DNA from: Planctomycetota bacterium
Lineage (GTDB): Bacteria; Planctomycetota; UBA1135; UBA2386
NCBI GenBank assembly: GCA_020851075.1
Contig: JADZDL010000316.1
Span: 1-64,000, forward strand
Reading direction: 5' to 3'
DNA length: 64,000 nt
The notes below the pieces were generated by a model that made no database searches, was not told where the DNA came from, and saw only the letters and a list, made by a program, of their open reading frames with translations. The translations under genes and the position numbers were made by a program. This document shows, piece by piece, positions 1-8,186 of this stretch; the first letter of the stretch is position 1; each line of letters starts with the position of its first letter.

Positions 1-6
1 GAGTAG
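1..6 (+). CDS. Last codons of an upstream gene (probably rpsQ)
   Basis: The window opens with GAG TAG, which reads as a final codon plus stop 28 bases before rplN. In spc-type operons the gene directly upstream of rplN is rpsQ (ribosomal protein S17), so this is probably its end. Only the stop codon is visible, so identity is inferred from gene order alone. Confidence 0.3.
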   Translation, partial: E

Positions 7-34
7 ACCGAAGCGTAGCTCCAGGAGATTTCCA

Positions 35-403
35 ATGATCCAAGAAATGTCGATGCTCGATGTGGCCGACAACACCGGCGCCAAGCGCGCGATGTGTGTC
101 AAGGTCCTGGGCGGCAGCGGCCGGCGTTACGCCTCGGTGGGCGACGTCGTGATCGCAGTTGTCAAGAAGGCCCTGCCCACCGGCGAAGTTAAGGAGCACG
201 AGGTCGTCAAGGGTGTCGTGGTCCGCACGTCCAAGGCGGTCCGTCGTTCGGATGGTTCCTACATCCGCTTCGATCGCAACGCGCTCGTGGTGATCGACAA
301 GGATGGCAATCCGCGTGGCACGCGCATCTTCGGCGCTGTCGCTCGCGAGTTGCGCGATCGCAATTTCATGAAGATCGTCAGCCTCGCTGAGGAGGTCGTC
401 TGA
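35..403 (+). CDS. rplN: 50S ribosomal protein L14
   Basis: The 122-residue protein has the normal length for L14, a large-subunit protein near the base of the L7/L12 stalk that contacts 16S rRNA in the bridged 70S ribosome. The N-terminus ([18 protein letters not shown]) and the R[14 protein letters not shown] region are typical of the family. An AGGAG ribosome-binding site lies at 23-27, seven bases before the ATG. The stop codon overlaps the start of rplX by one base (TGATG), which implies translational coupling. It is the first complete gene of the ribosomal operon in this window. Confidence 0.98.
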   Translation: MIQEMSMLDVADNTGAKRAMCVKVLGGSGRRYASVGDVVIAVVKKALPTGEVKEHEVVKGVVVRTSKAVRRSDGSYIRFDRNALVVIDKDGNPRGTRIFGAVARELRDRNFMKIVSLAEEVV

Positions 404-750
404 TGCTCATCAACAAGACAAAGCCTGCCAAGAAGCCCATGCACGTTCGCAAGGGTGACAAGGTGATCGTGACCACGGGACAGTACAAGTCCAATGAACC
501 GCGCGAGGTTCTGAAGGTCGATGCCGAGACCGGCAAGATCATCGTCCAGGGCGTCAACCTGCGGTGGAAGCACCAGAAGCGCTCCCAGCAGAACCCGAAG
601 GGTGGACGCGTGCAGCTCGAGCAACCAATGCCGGCTTCGAAGGTGTTGCTGTTCAGCGAGAAGCTCGGTAAGGGCACTCGCACCAAGATCCAGGTCGTCG
701 GCGACAAGAAGGTTCGCGTTGGCGTCAAGTGCGGCACGAAGTTCGACTGA
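403..750 (+). CDS. rplX: 50S ribosomal protein L24
   Basis: The 115-residue protein is an L24-family assembly initiator that binds the 5' end of 23S rRNA. A KOW motif covers roughly residues 15-50 (VRKGDKVIVTTGQYK and following). The usual tail RVGVKCGTKFD ends the protein. It starts inside the stop codon of rplN, so the two genes are translationally coupled. The ~48 bases to rplE hold no other gene. Confidence 0.97.
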   Translation: MLINKTKPAKKPMHVRKGDKVIVTTGQYKSNEPREVLKVDAETGKIIVQGVNLRWKHQKRSQQNPKGGRVQLEQPMPASKVLLFSEKLGKGTRTKIQVVGDKKVRVGVKCGTKFD

Positions 751-798
751 GCAAAGTAAGCAGCACACACGACCAACCTGGTCCGACGAGATTCAATC

Positions 799-1359
799 AT
801 GACTACAACCACTGCTAAGCCACTGCCGCGACGCCAGCAGCTCTACCGCGATAAGGTAGCGCCTGCTCTCCGCACGGAGTTCGGGTACGCGAACGTGATG
901 ATGATCCCGCGGTTGACGAAGATCGTCGTCAACATGGGTGTTGGTAAGGCTGTCGAGAACAAGAACCGCATGGAGGCGGCCAACAAGGACTTGACTGCGA
1001 TCACTGGGCAGCGCCCGTTGATCCGCAAGTCCCGCGGCGCTGTCTCCGGGTTCAAGCTACGTGAGAACTATGCGATGGGTGTCGCAGTGACTCTCCGTGG
1101 CGCCCGCATGTGGGAGTTCCTCGATCGTCTGATCTCCCTGGCAGTTCCTCGTATTCGCGACTTCCGCGGCTTGCCGACGAAACTCGACGGCCGTGGCAAT
1201 TACACGATGGGTCTTTCGGAGCAGAGTGTCTTCCCCGAGATCCAACTCGACAAAGTCGAATTCGTCCAAGGCATGGACATCACGTTCGTCACGACGGCAC
1301 CCACCGATAAGGAAGGGTTGGCGCTCTTGACGCACCTCGGCATGCCGTTCCGCAAGTAA
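799..1359 (+). CDS. rplE: 50S ribosomal protein L5
   Basis: The 186-residue protein is L5, which binds 5S rRNA in the central protuberance. It is slightly longer than the usual ~180 residues because of a short Thr-rich N-terminus. Diagnostic stretches include the VVNMGVGKA region near residue 45, [10 protein letters not shown] in the middle, and the C-terminal [17 protein letters not shown]. It occupies the expected position between rplX and rpsN. Confidence 0.98.
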   Translation: MTTTTAKPLPRRQQLYRDKVAPALRTEFGYANVMMIPRLTKIVVNMGVGKAVENKNRMEAANKDLTAITGQRPLIRKSRGAVSGFKLRENYAMGVAVTLRGARMWEFLDRLISLAVPRIRDFRGLPTKLDGRGNYTMGLSEQSVFPEIQLDKVEFVQGMDITFVTTAPTDKEGLALLTHLGMPFRK

Positions 1360-1386
1360 CCCCGTTTCGTTCGGTTCCAAAGAGCC

Positions 1387-1572
1387 ATGGCAAAGAAGTG
1401 CTTGAGGGTGAAGCAGCAGCGCAAGGCGAAGTTTTCGACGCGTCGCTATAGCCGCTGCCAACTGTGTGGACGCGCGCGGGCTTATTACCGGAAGTTCGGT
1501 ATCTGCCGGTGCTGTTTCCGTCAACTAGCGCTGCAGGGGGAGATCCCCGGTGTGCGCAAGGCTTCGTGGTAG
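1387..1572 (+). CDS. rpsN: 30S ribosomal protein S14, zinc-binding (type Z)
   Basis: The 61-residue protein is the short zinc-binding form of S14, which sits in the head of the small subunit. Four cysteines at C24/C27 and C40/C43 form the zinc knuckle (CQLC and CRCC). The gene lies directly between rplE and rpsH. The short four-cysteine form needs zinc. Some bacteria keep a zinc-independent paralogue, but none is present in this window. Confidence 0.97.
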   Translation: MAKKCLRVKQQRKAKFSTRRYSRCQLCGRARAYYRKFGICRCCFRQLALQGEIPGVRKASW

Positions 1573-1584
1573 GAGCGCAAAGCC

Positions 1585-1980
1585 ATGATGACCGATCCGA
1601 TTGCTGACATGCTGACCCGGATGCGCAACGCTCTGATGAGCGGTGCCAACACCTGTGTCGTCCCCGGAAGCCGCCTCAAGGTGGCGATCCTCGATGCGAT
1701 GAAGCGTGAGGGCTTCATCGGTAGCTATGAAGTAGCTGCCGATGGTCCGCGCTCTGCGATTCGCGTGGAGTTCCGGTTCGGCCCTGAGGGCGAGCGTATC
1801 ATTTCTTCCTTGGCGCGTTACAGCAAACCTGGTTGCCGCCGCTATCGCGGTTGCAACGACCTGCCAAAGGTCAGGGGTGGGCTTGGTATCGCGGTCGTCT
1901 CGACCAACCAGGGCGTGTTGTCCGACCGTGAGTGTCGACAGCGGCGCGTGGGCGGCGAAGTCCTGTGCACCGTTGACTAA
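1585..1980 (+). CDS. rpsH: 30S ribosomal protein S8
   Basis: The 131-residue protein is S8, a primary binder of the central domain of 16S rRNA. The N-terminus DPIADMLTRMRNA and the C-terminal GLGIAVVSTNQGVLSD are family signatures. Two in-frame ATG codons (1585 and 1588) could both serve as start. In many bacteria S8 represses the spc operon, but no operator is recognisable within this window. Confidence 0.97.
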   Translation: MMTDPIADMLTRMRNALMSGANTCVVPGSRLKVAILDAMKREGFIGSYEVAADGPRSAIRVEFRFGPEGERIISSLARYSKPGCRRYRGCNDLPKVRGGLGIAVVSTNQGVLSDRECRQRRVGGEVLCTVD

Positions 1981-1989
1981 GAGGTTCCA

Positions 1990-2538
1990 ATGTCCCGCAT
2001 CGGCAAAAAGCCAGTCGTGATTCCCAAGGGTGTGACCGTCGAGGTCGCCAGTGGGAAGGTCACGGTCAAGGGTCAGAAGGGTGAGCTCAAGCTCACCGCT
2101 CGGCCTGAAGTCAGCGTCGCCGTGGAAGGCAGCAACATCGTCGTGAAGGCCCTTGGAGAGGAGCGTCAATCGCGCGCCTACCAGGGGACGACGCGCGCGC
2201 TGATCGCTCGCATGATCCAAGGTGTGTCGCAGGGTTTCGAGCGCAAGCTCGAGATCGCAGGCGTCGGCTACGAAGCAGCCCTCGAGGGTAAGGTCCTGGT
2301 GTTGAAGCTGGGCTTCAACAAGCCGGTCCGCTACGAGGTTCCTTCGACAGTCGTCGTAGATGTTCCAACGGTCACCAGCCTGGTGGTCAAGGGCATCGAC
2401 AATCAGCAAGTTGGCATGGTCGCCTCGGCGATCCGCAAACTGCGCAAGCCGGAGCCTTACAAGGGCAAGGGCATCAAGTACAGCGACGAGGTCATCAAGC
2501 GCAAGGCTGGCAAGGCCTTCGCGTCGGGTGGTTCTTAG
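1990..2538 (+). CDS. rplF: 50S ribosomal protein L6
   Basis: The 182-residue protein is L6, with the duplicated RNA-binding fold typical of the family. The start MSRIGKKPVVIPKGV and the C-terminal PEPYKGKGIKYSDEVIKRK are characteristic. It lies near the factor-binding centre of the 50S subunit. The gene follows rpsH after nine bases. Confidence 0.98.
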   Translation: MSRIGKKPVVIPKGVTVEVASGKVTVKGQKGELKLTARPEVSVAVEGSNIVVKALGEERQSRAYQGTTRALIARMIQGVSQGFERKLEIAGVGYEAALEGKVLVLKLGFNKPVRYEVPSTVVVDVPTVTSLVVKGIDNQQVGMVASAIRKLRKPEPYKGKGIKYSDEVIKRKAGKAFASGGS

Positions 2539-2568
2539 TCTGGACCGAACGAACGAGGTTAGAGCAGC

Positions 2569-2937
2569 ATGACTTCCACCTTCCAGAAGCACCAGCGTCG
2601 TCGCGGCAAGGCGACCTCCGTGCGCATCAAGATGCGCCAGGTCAGCAGCCGCCCGCGCATGACGGTGTTCCGCAGCCTCACCAATATCTCGGTCCAGATC
2701 ATCGACGACCTGCGCGGGCACACGCTCGCCAGTGCTTCGTCGCTTGAGAAGGACGTGCGCACGTCGATCAAGGGCGTTCGCAAGACCGACGTCGCGAAGA
2801 AGATCGGAGCCCTGGTTGCCGAGCGCGCGAAGCGCGCTGGTGTCGCCAAGGTTGCTTTCGATCGCGGCGCCTACAAGTACCACGGCCGAATCAAGGCGCT
2901 TGCCGATGGCGCGCGCGAAGCCGGTCTGGAGTTCTGA
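2569..2937 (+). CDS. rplR: 50S ribosomal protein L18
   Basis: The 122-residue protein is L18, the third 5S rRNA-binding protein with L5 and L25. The basic N-terminus ([18 protein letters not shown]) and the C-terminal [21 protein letters not shown] are conserved. The gene ends three bases before rpsE (TGATCATGG), so it is tightly coupled to it. Confidence 0.97.
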   Translation: MTSTFQKHQRRRGKATSVRIKMRQVSSRPRMTVFRSLTNISVQIIDDLRGHTLASASSLEKDVRTSIKGVRKTDVAKKIGALVAERAKRAGVAKVAFDRGAYKYHGRIKALADGAREAGLEF

Positions 2938-2939
2938 TC

Positions 2940-3452
2940 ATGGCCAAGAGCAAGTACAATCTGATCCCGATCGACGAGGCCCTCTCGGCTGCAGTCGATG
3001 ACGACGTGGTTGCGATCAACCGCTCGGCCGCCGTGGTCAAGGGTGGCCGCCGCTTCTCCTTCAGCGCGTTGAGCGTTGTCGGCAACCGCAATGGCCTGGT
3101 TGGCATCGGTTACGGCAAGGGCCGGGAAGTGCCCGGTGCGATCGAGAAGTCGGTCAAGGACGCCCGCAAGCAGATCATGCGTGTGGTGCGCCAGGGCACG
3201 ACGATTCCGCACGCCACTGAAGGCTACTACTGCGCCACGAAGGTGCGCTTGATTCCTGCGGCGCCGGGCACTGGCATCATCGCCGGCAAGGCCGTTCGCA
3301 AGATTCTTGAGCGAGCAGGTATCACGGACATCCTCACCAAGAACTATGGTTCGACGAACGCCCTGAACGTCGTCAAGGCACCCATGGTCGCCCTCAGCAA
3401 GCTGCGTAGCCGTGAAGAGACGGTTGCGTTGCGCGGAGTCAACCTCGAATGA
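2940..3452 (+). CDS. rpsE: 30S ribosomal protein S5
   Basis: The 170-residue protein is S5, a small-subunit protein involved in decoding fidelity. It has the dsRBD-like N-domain (VVGNRNGLVGIGYGKGREVP) followed by the alpha/beta C-domain (KVRLIPAAPGTGIIAG). Its stop codon overlaps the ATG of rplO in an ATGA arrangement. In most bacteria rpmD (L30) lies between these genes; it is absent here. Confidence 0.98.
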   Translation: MAKSKYNLIPIDEALSAAVDDDVVAINRSAAVVKGGRRFSFSALSVVGNRNGLVGIGYGKGREVPGAIEKSVKDARKQIMRVVRQGTTIPHATEGYYCATKVRLIPAAPGTGIIAGKAVRKILERAGITDILTKNYGSTNALNVVKAPMVALSKLRSREETVALRGVNLE

Positions 3453-3991
3453 ACCTCGCAGAAGCCAAGGCCCTCGGCCTCAAGTTCCCCGAGCGCAAGC
3501 GCATTGGTCGTGGTGTAGGCTCCGGCCTCGGCAAGACGTCAGGTCGCGGCCATAAGGGCGCCAAAGCGCGCTCCGGTTGGTCGAGCCGCATCGGTTGGGA
3601 AGGCGGTCAGATGCCAATCTACCGTCGCCTGCCGAAGCGGGGGTTCAACAACAAGAACTTCGAACGCGTCTACACCGTCGTCAACGTGAGCGACCTTTCC
3701 GGCTTCGATGCCGGGACCGTCATTGACCTGGCCGCCGTGCTCGCGAAGGGCTTGACCTCGAAGGAAAAGCACTCCGAGCTCTTCAAGATCCTCGGCAGCG
3801 GCGAGATCACGAAAGCCGTGATCGTCAAGGTTGACGCGATCACCGTTACCGCCAAAGAGAAGATCGAAAAGGCGGGTGGCACGGTCCAGCTCATCGAGCG
3901 TAAGCAGAACCGTGCGAAGTTCGTGGCCAAGGACGGCACCAAACGTGCTCCGGGGTCGCCGCGCCGAAAGTCCGGTAGCAGCAGCAAGTGA
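3449..3991 (+). CDS. rplO: 50S ribosomal protein L15
   Basis: The 180-residue protein is L15, a late-assembling 50S protein. The Gly/Arg-rich N-terminus (GRGVGSGLGKTSGRGHKG) and the GGQMPIYRRLPKRGF segment are diagnostic. It is some 30 residues longer than the E. coli protein, owing to a basic Ser/Arg/Lys tail (RKSGSSSK). It starts within the rpsE stop codon. Confidence 0.97.
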   Translation: MNLAEAKALGLKFPERKRIGRGVGSGLGKTSGRGHKGAKARSGWSSRIGWEGGQMPIYRRLPKRGFNNKNFERVYTVVNVSDLSGFDAGTVIDLAAVLAKGLTSKEKHSELFKILGSGEITKAVIVKVDAITVTAKEKIEKAGGTVQLIERKQNRAKFVAKDGTKRAPGSPRRKSGSSSK

Positions 3992-4015
3992 TCGTCGGCT
4001 GACGCCCCTGCGAAC

Positions 4016-5431
4016 ATGAACTTCTCCCTCACCAACTTGTTCAAGGTCAAGGAGATCAGGTCCAAGATCCTGATCACCCTTGGCTTGCTGTTGATCTACC
4101 GCATCGGCTTCTTCATCCCGCTCCCCGGGGTGAATTTTGCCGAAGCGTTTGATCAGCAGCGGAATCTCGGCGGTGTGGGCAAGCTGTTCGGCATGATGAA
4201 CGTGCTGACGGGTGGCTCACTGCAGAGCGCGACGCTGTTCTCGCTCGGTGTGATGCCGTACATCAGTGCGAGCATCATTTTCAGCCTGCTCGCCAAGGCG
4301 GTTCCTTCGCTTGAGAAGATCGCGAAGGAAGGCCAGGCTGGTCAGCGCAAGATCAACCAATACACGCGACTTGCGACGGTGGGCATCTGCCTCGTGCAGT
4401 CGTGGTTCGTCATCGTGGGTGCTCTGGGGGCGGAGAAGATCCTGCATCCCGAAGTTCGAGAGTACTTTGGTGCCTACTGCATCATCGTGATGATTGGCTT
4501 GACTGCCGGCACGATGTTCGTGATGTGGATCGGCGAGCAGATCACGGAACACGGGGTTGGTAACGGTGTCTCCCTGATCATCATGGCTGGCATCATCGCC
4601 AACCTATATCCATCGATGGCGAACTACTTCGCCTACGGAATGGATCGGGAAGCCTGGCAGTCGCTGCTGCTGTTTGCTGGAGCCTGGGGATTGGTCGTGG
4701 TGTCGGTCGTCTACATGACGAAGGCACAACGCCGCATTCCGATCCAGCAGGCGAAGCACACGCGCGGTCGGCAGGTTTACGGCGGCCAGCGGCACTTCCT
4801 GCCGTTCAAGGTCAACCAGGCCGGCGTCATGCCGATCATCTTCGGTTCGACGCTGCTGCTCATCCCGACCATGATCGGCACGGTGACGGGGATCAACTGG
4901 TTTGCCGACACGTTCGGTAGTCAGCGCGGCTTCTGGTACGTGACCTCCTTCACGGTCATGATCTACTTCTTCTCGTTCTTCTGGACGTCGATGATGTTCC
5001 AGCCGAATGAGATCGCGAACAACCTGAAGGAGAGCGGCTCGTTCATTCCTGGCATCCGGCCGGGGAAGCAGACTGCGGAGTATCTGGAGCAGACGATGGT
5101 GTACATCACCCTCGTCGGCGCCACGTTCCTCGCGGTCGTCGCGGTTGCTCCGTCGCTCTTCGCGCATCGACAGGGCAGTTCGATGGACTCCGTGTTGATC
5201 TACTTCATGTCGGGCACCTCGATCCTGATCGTGGTCGGTGTAGCCCTGGACATGGTCGAGAAGCTCAATGCACTGCTCGTCATGCGCAACTACGAGGGCT
5301 TCCTCGGAGACGCGCCGCCGAGTGGGGCGAGTAAGCCTGGTGCGGCCAAGGATGGCAATGCCAAGTCGGGAACTGGTAAGTCAGGAAACACTGGTGGCAC
5401 CGGTGGCGGTTGGGGCCGTCGTTCGTCCTGA
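4016..5431 (+). CDS. secY: Protein translocase subunit SecY
   Basis: The 471-residue protein is the channel subunit of the SecYEG translocase in the cytoplasmic membrane. Ten hydrophobic segments can be traced. It carries the plug/loop region after TM1, the cytoplasmic C5-type loop near RRIPIQQAKHTRGR, and the NPNEIANNLKESG-like segment (QPNEIANNLKESGSFIPG). The C-terminal ~45 residues form an unusual Gly/Ser/Lys-rich hydrophilic tail. The channel presumably exports the many signal-peptide proteins encoded downstream. The stop codon is five bases before adk. Confidence 0.97.
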   Translation: MNFSLTNLFKVKEIRSKILITLGLLLIYRIGFFIPLPGVNFAEAFDQQRNLGGVGKLFGMMNVLTGGSLQSATLFSLGVMPYISASIIFSLLAKAVPSLEKIAKEGQAGQRKINQYTRLATVGICLVQSWFVIVGALGAEKILHPEVREYFGAYCIIVMIGLTAGTMFVMWIGEQITEHGVGNGVSLIIMAGIIANLYPSMANYFAYGMDREAWQSLLLFAGAWGLVVVSVVYMTKAQRRIPIQQAKHTRGRQVYGGQRHFLPFKVNQAGVMPIIFGSTLLLIPTMIGTVTGINWFADTFGSQRGFWYVTSFTVMIYFFSFFWTSMMFQPNEIANNLKESGSFIPGIRPGKQTAEYLEQTMVYITLVGATFLAVVAVAPSLFAHRQGSSMDSVLIYFMSGTSILIVVGVALDMVEKLNALLVMRNYEGFLGDAPPSGASKPGAAKDGNAKSGTGKSGNTGGTGGGWGRRSS

Positions 5432-5436
5432 TCGCC

Positions 5437-6093
5437 ATGGCCACCACGCTGACAGCTCGGTGTGTGTTCCTCGGTGCCCCCGGCGCCGGCAAAGGAACGC
5501 AGGCCAAGAAGGTGGCGGAAGCCGCTGCCCTGGCGCACATTTCCACCGGCGACATGCTGCGTGGCCAAGTGTCGGCTGGGACTGAGCTCGGTCGACAGGC
5601 AAAGGGCTACATGGACGCGGGCAAGCTGGTGCCTGACGATCTCATCATTTCGATGGTGAAGGCAAGGATCAGTGAGCCGGACGCGAAGTCGGCCTGGATC
5701 CTGGATGGCTTTCCCCGTACACTACCCCAGGCTGAGGCCCTCGACAGGAATCTGTCGGCGAACTCGGCGCTGTCGCATGTGATTTACTTTGCGGTTCCGG
5801 AAAGCGTTCTGTTCGGACGTCTTACCGGTCGGCTGACTTGTTCCAAGTGTGGCGCCATCTGGCACCTGCAGAACAACCCGCCGAAGGCTGCAGGGGTTTG
5901 TGACCTTTGCGGCGGTGGCCTCGTCCAGCGTTCGGACGATCTGCCTGAAAAGATCACCAAGCGCCTTGAAGAGTATCGTACGTTGACGGCTCCGCTGTTG
6001 GCGTACTACCGCGAGAAGAACCTTTTGCGGGAGATCGATGCCAATCGTGCTCCCACGGTCGTTTTCCAGGAGTTGCTGAAGCTGATGCAATGA
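5437..6093 (+). CDS. adk: Adenylate kinase with zinc-type LID domain
   Basis: The 218-residue enzyme interconverts ATP + AMP and 2 ADP. The P-loop GAPGAGKGT is at residues 13-21. The NMP-binding region follows, with STGDMLR near residue 36, and DGFPRT is near residue 90. The LID domain holds C135, C138, C155 and C158 (CSKC and CDLC), the four-cysteine zinc type. The ATG at 5437 is preferred over in-frame codons upstream because it falls just after the secY stop and begins the family's N-terminus. The end overlaps infA (ATGA). Confidence 0.97.
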   Translation: MATTLTARCVFLGAPGAGKGTQAKKVAEAAALAHISTGDMLRGQVSAGTELGRQAKGYMDAGKLVPDDLIISMVKARISEPDAKSAWILDGFPRTLPQAEALDRNLSANSALSHVIYFAVPESVLFGRLTGRLTCSKCGAIWHLQNNPPKAAGVCDLCGGGLVQRSDDLPEKITKRLEEYRTLTAPLLAYYREKNLLREIDANRAPTVVFQELLKLMQ

Positions 6094-6389
6094 CAACCAG
6101 TGCGGACGATCCTTCGCGGGAGACCGCGACCAGCCAGCCCAAACCTGGGCTTCAAGCGACGGTCGTGAGTGCTCTGCCGAACGGAATGTTCCGCCTGCGG
6201 ATGAAAGATGGCCGCGAAGTGGTGGCGCATGCTGCCAAAGACCTCCGGAAGGCGTTCACTCGCCTGCTACCGGCGGACGTCGTGGTAATCGAGGTGTCAC
6301 CGTTCGATCCGAACAAGGCACGCATCCGCAGTCTGCTGAAGTCAGACCAGATCAGCCAGCACGAAAGCTCCCCGAGACGACCCCAGTAG
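6090..6389 (+). CDS. infA: Translation initiation factor IF-1 (divergent, extended)
   Basis: The 99-residue protein has a single S1/OB-fold. Residues ~20-85 ([18 protein letters not shown], then [13 protein letters not shown] and [17 protein letters not shown]) match IF-1, which blocks the A site and assists IF-3 during initiation. The usual protein is ~72 residues. This one has an additional ~18-residue polar N-terminus and a ~12-residue C-terminal tail. Position between adk and rpmJ supports the call. The methionine aminopeptidase gene often found between adk and infA is missing. Confidence 0.9.
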   Translation: MTTSADDPSRETATSQPKPGLQATVVSALPNGMFRLRMKDGREVVAHAAKDLRKAFTRLLPADVVVIEVSPFDPNKARIRSLLKSDQISQHESSPRRPQ

Positions 6390-6429
6390 CGTTTACCCCA
6401 ACAGCGTTAACCCCAAAGCGAGAACAGTC

Positions 6430-6546
6430 GTGAAGGTCAGAGCCAGCGTTCGGTGCATCTGCGAGCACTGCAAGGTCGTGAGGCGCCGTGGTGTCGTGCG
6501 CATCATCTGCACGAATCCCCGACACAAGCAGCGTCAGGGCAAGTAA
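6430..6546 (+). CDS. rpmJ: 50S ribosomal protein L36
   Basis: This 38-codon gene starts with GTG and reads [20 protein letters not shown] and onward to RHKQRQGK. C11, C14, C27 and H32 make the zinc-ribbon ligand set of the C+ form of L36, which is a late 23S-binding protein. The gene lies between infA and rpsM, its standard place. Confidence 0.93.
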   Translation: MKVRASVRCICEHCKVVRRRGVVRIICTNPRHKQRQGK

Positions 6547-6585
6547 GCTCTGGGCTAGTACAGTAAAGACTGCGAAAAGGAAACC

Positions 6586-6963
6586 ATGCCACGTCTTCTC
6601 GGCGTCGACATCCCCAACGAAAAGCGCATCGACATTGCGCTTACCTACATCTATGGAGTGGGTCCGGCTCTGGCTCGCAAGGTCCTCAAGGAACTTGCGA
6701 TCAGCCCGGACGTGCGTGCCAAGGATCTGAAGGACGACGAAGTGGCGAATCTCGCCAGCCACCTCGAGAAGAACTACCCGGTGGAAGGTGCTCTGCGTCG
6801 CCAGACGCTGCAGAACATCAACCGCTTGAAGGAAATCTACTGCTACCGTGGCTTGCGTCACCGTCGTGGTTTGCCAGTGCGCGGTCAGCGCACGCGCAGC
6901 AATGCCCGCGGCCGCAAGGGTCCGCGTAAGACGGTGGCTAACAAGAAGATCTTGAGGAAGTGA
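6586..6963 (+). CDS. rpsM: 30S ribosomal protein S13
   Basis: The 125-residue protein is S13, at the top of the small-subunit head, contacting the P-site tRNA and L5. The N-terminus [18 protein letters not shown] and the C-terminal [19 protein letters not shown] are diagnostic. rpsK follows after four bases. Confidence 0.98.
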   Translation: MPRLLGVDIPNEKRIDIALTYIYGVGPALARKVLKELAISPDVRAKDLKDDEVANLASHLEKNYPVEGALRRQTLQNINRLKEIYCYRGLRHRRGLPVRGQRTRSNARGRKGPRKTVANKKILRK

Positions 6964-6967
6964 TCCG

Positions 6968-7363
6968 ATGACGAATTCGAATACCGGCGAGAAGAAGAAA
7001 GCCAAGGTGCGCAGGAACGTGGGCAAGGCAACGGCCCACGTGCGCGCGTCATTCAACAACACGATCATCACGATCGTGGATGCAGCTGGACAGGTCTTGG
7101 CCTGGGACTCTGCTGGCACGATCGGCTACAAGGGGTCGCGCAAGAGCACCCCGTTCGCGGCCCAGCGCGCCGCGGAGAAGGTCGCCGACAAGATCAAGAA
7201 AATGGGCGTGCACGAGATTGAAGTTCTCGTTCGTGGCCCGGGTTCGGGGCGCGAATCCGCGGTTCGTGCTCTGTCTTCCTCCGGTATTGAAGTGAAGTCC
7301 ATCGAGGACGTCACTCCGCTTCCTCACAACGGCTGTCGCTCGCGCAAGCGTCGCCGCGTCTGA
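6968..7363 (+). CDS. rpsK: 30S ribosomal protein S11
   Basis: The 131-residue protein is S11, on the small-subunit platform by the mRNA exit. Typical segments are [28 protein letters not shown] and the C-terminal [16 protein letters not shown]. It is cotranscribed with rpsM and rpsD. Confidence 0.98.
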   Translation: MTNSNTGEKKKAKVRRNVGKATAHVRASFNNTIITIVDAAGQVLAWDSAGTIGYKGSRKSTPFAAQRAAEKVADKIKKMGVHEIEVLVRGPGSGRESAVRALSSSGIEVKSIEDVTPLPHNGCRSRKRRRV

Positions 7364-7419
7364 TCGTCGAGCCCAGCTCGGACCGACCTCATCAAGATTG
7401 CTTGGAGTAATTGACTGAA

Positions 7420-8043
7420 ATGGCTCGCAACAGCACGAACGTCTGCAAGCTCTGCCGCCGCGAAGGCGTGAAACTGTTCCTCAAGGGACAGCGCTGCTTC
7501 TCGGAGAAGTGTGGCGTCAATCGCCGCAACTACCCGCCGGGTCAGCATGTCCGCCCCAAGAAGGGCACGGACTACGGCACCCAGCTGCGTGAAAAGCAGA
7601 AGGTGAAGCGCATCTATGGTGTGCTCGAACGCCAGTTCCAGCACTACTTCACGATGGCGCAGCGCCAGAAGGGCAACACGGGTGAGAACCTGCTCGTCCT
7701 CATGGAGCGCCGCCTCGACAATGTCGTGTTGAGCCTCGGCTTGGCGTTTTCGCGGTTCGATGCGCGCCAGATGGTCGCGCACGGCCACGTCTACGTGAAC
7801 GGTGGTCGCATCGACATCGCCGGCTACCTGGTTCGTCCTGGTGACGAGATCCAGGTGAAGGGTGATGACAAGCTCAAGAAGAAGGCCACGGATGCCATCG
7901 AGATGAACAAGGGTCGCGCTTTGCCGACCTGGCTCGAAGCTGTCCCGACCGAGCTCAAGGGCAAGATCATCCAGTTGCCGAAGCGCGAAGACGTGACCGC
8001 CGAGATCAACGAGCAGCTCATCATCGAGCTTTGCTCCAAGTAG
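7420..8043 (+). CDS. rpsD: 30S ribosomal protein S4 (zinc form)
   Basis: The 207-residue protein is S4, which nucleates 30S assembly. C9, C12, C26 and C31 form the N-terminal zinc site of the C+ type. The S4 RNA-binding domain follows (MERRLDNVVLSLGLAFSRFDARQMVAHGH region, residues ~95-150). The ATG at 7420 gives the classic MARN start; an in-frame TTG at 7411 sits too close to the GGAG motif to be preferred. Confidence 0.97.
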   Translation: MARNSTNVCKLCRREGVKLFLKGQRCFSEKCGVNRRNYPPGQHVRPKKGTDYGTQLREKQKVKRIYGVLERQFQHYFTMAQRQKGNTGENLLVLMERRLDNVVLSLGLAFSRFDARQMVAHGHVYVNGGRIDIAGYLVRPGDEIQVKGDDKLKKKATDAIEMNKGRALPTWLEAVPTELKGKIIQLPKREDVTAEINEQLIIELCSK

Positions 8044-8080
8044 TGGGCTGGAGCGTAGAACCTCTAGCTGGCTAAGAACC

Positions 8081-8164
8081 TCAAGCAATCGCCTTCAAGC
8101 AATTGGTGCGCCAGTCGGGCGGTCCCCCCAATGGGCCGATCGCCTTGCCGGCAGCCTCAAGCAA
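8081..8164 (+). repeat. Three copies of TCAAGCAA in the rpsD-rpoA spacer
   Basis: The octamer TCAAGCAA occurs at 8081-8088, 8095-8102 and 8157-8164 within the 143-base gap between rpsD and rpoA. The gap is long for this operon. No hairpin or promoter is clear. It could be an untranslated regulatory leader or simply relic sequence. Confidence 0.4.
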
Positions 8165-8186
8165 CCTAGGCACGGGAGATTTCGCG

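Noticed and set aside
4016-4080. Missing methionine aminopeptidase gene as an operon break
   Set aside because: map is absent between adk and infA, but this varies among bacteria and the flanking genes overlap normally.
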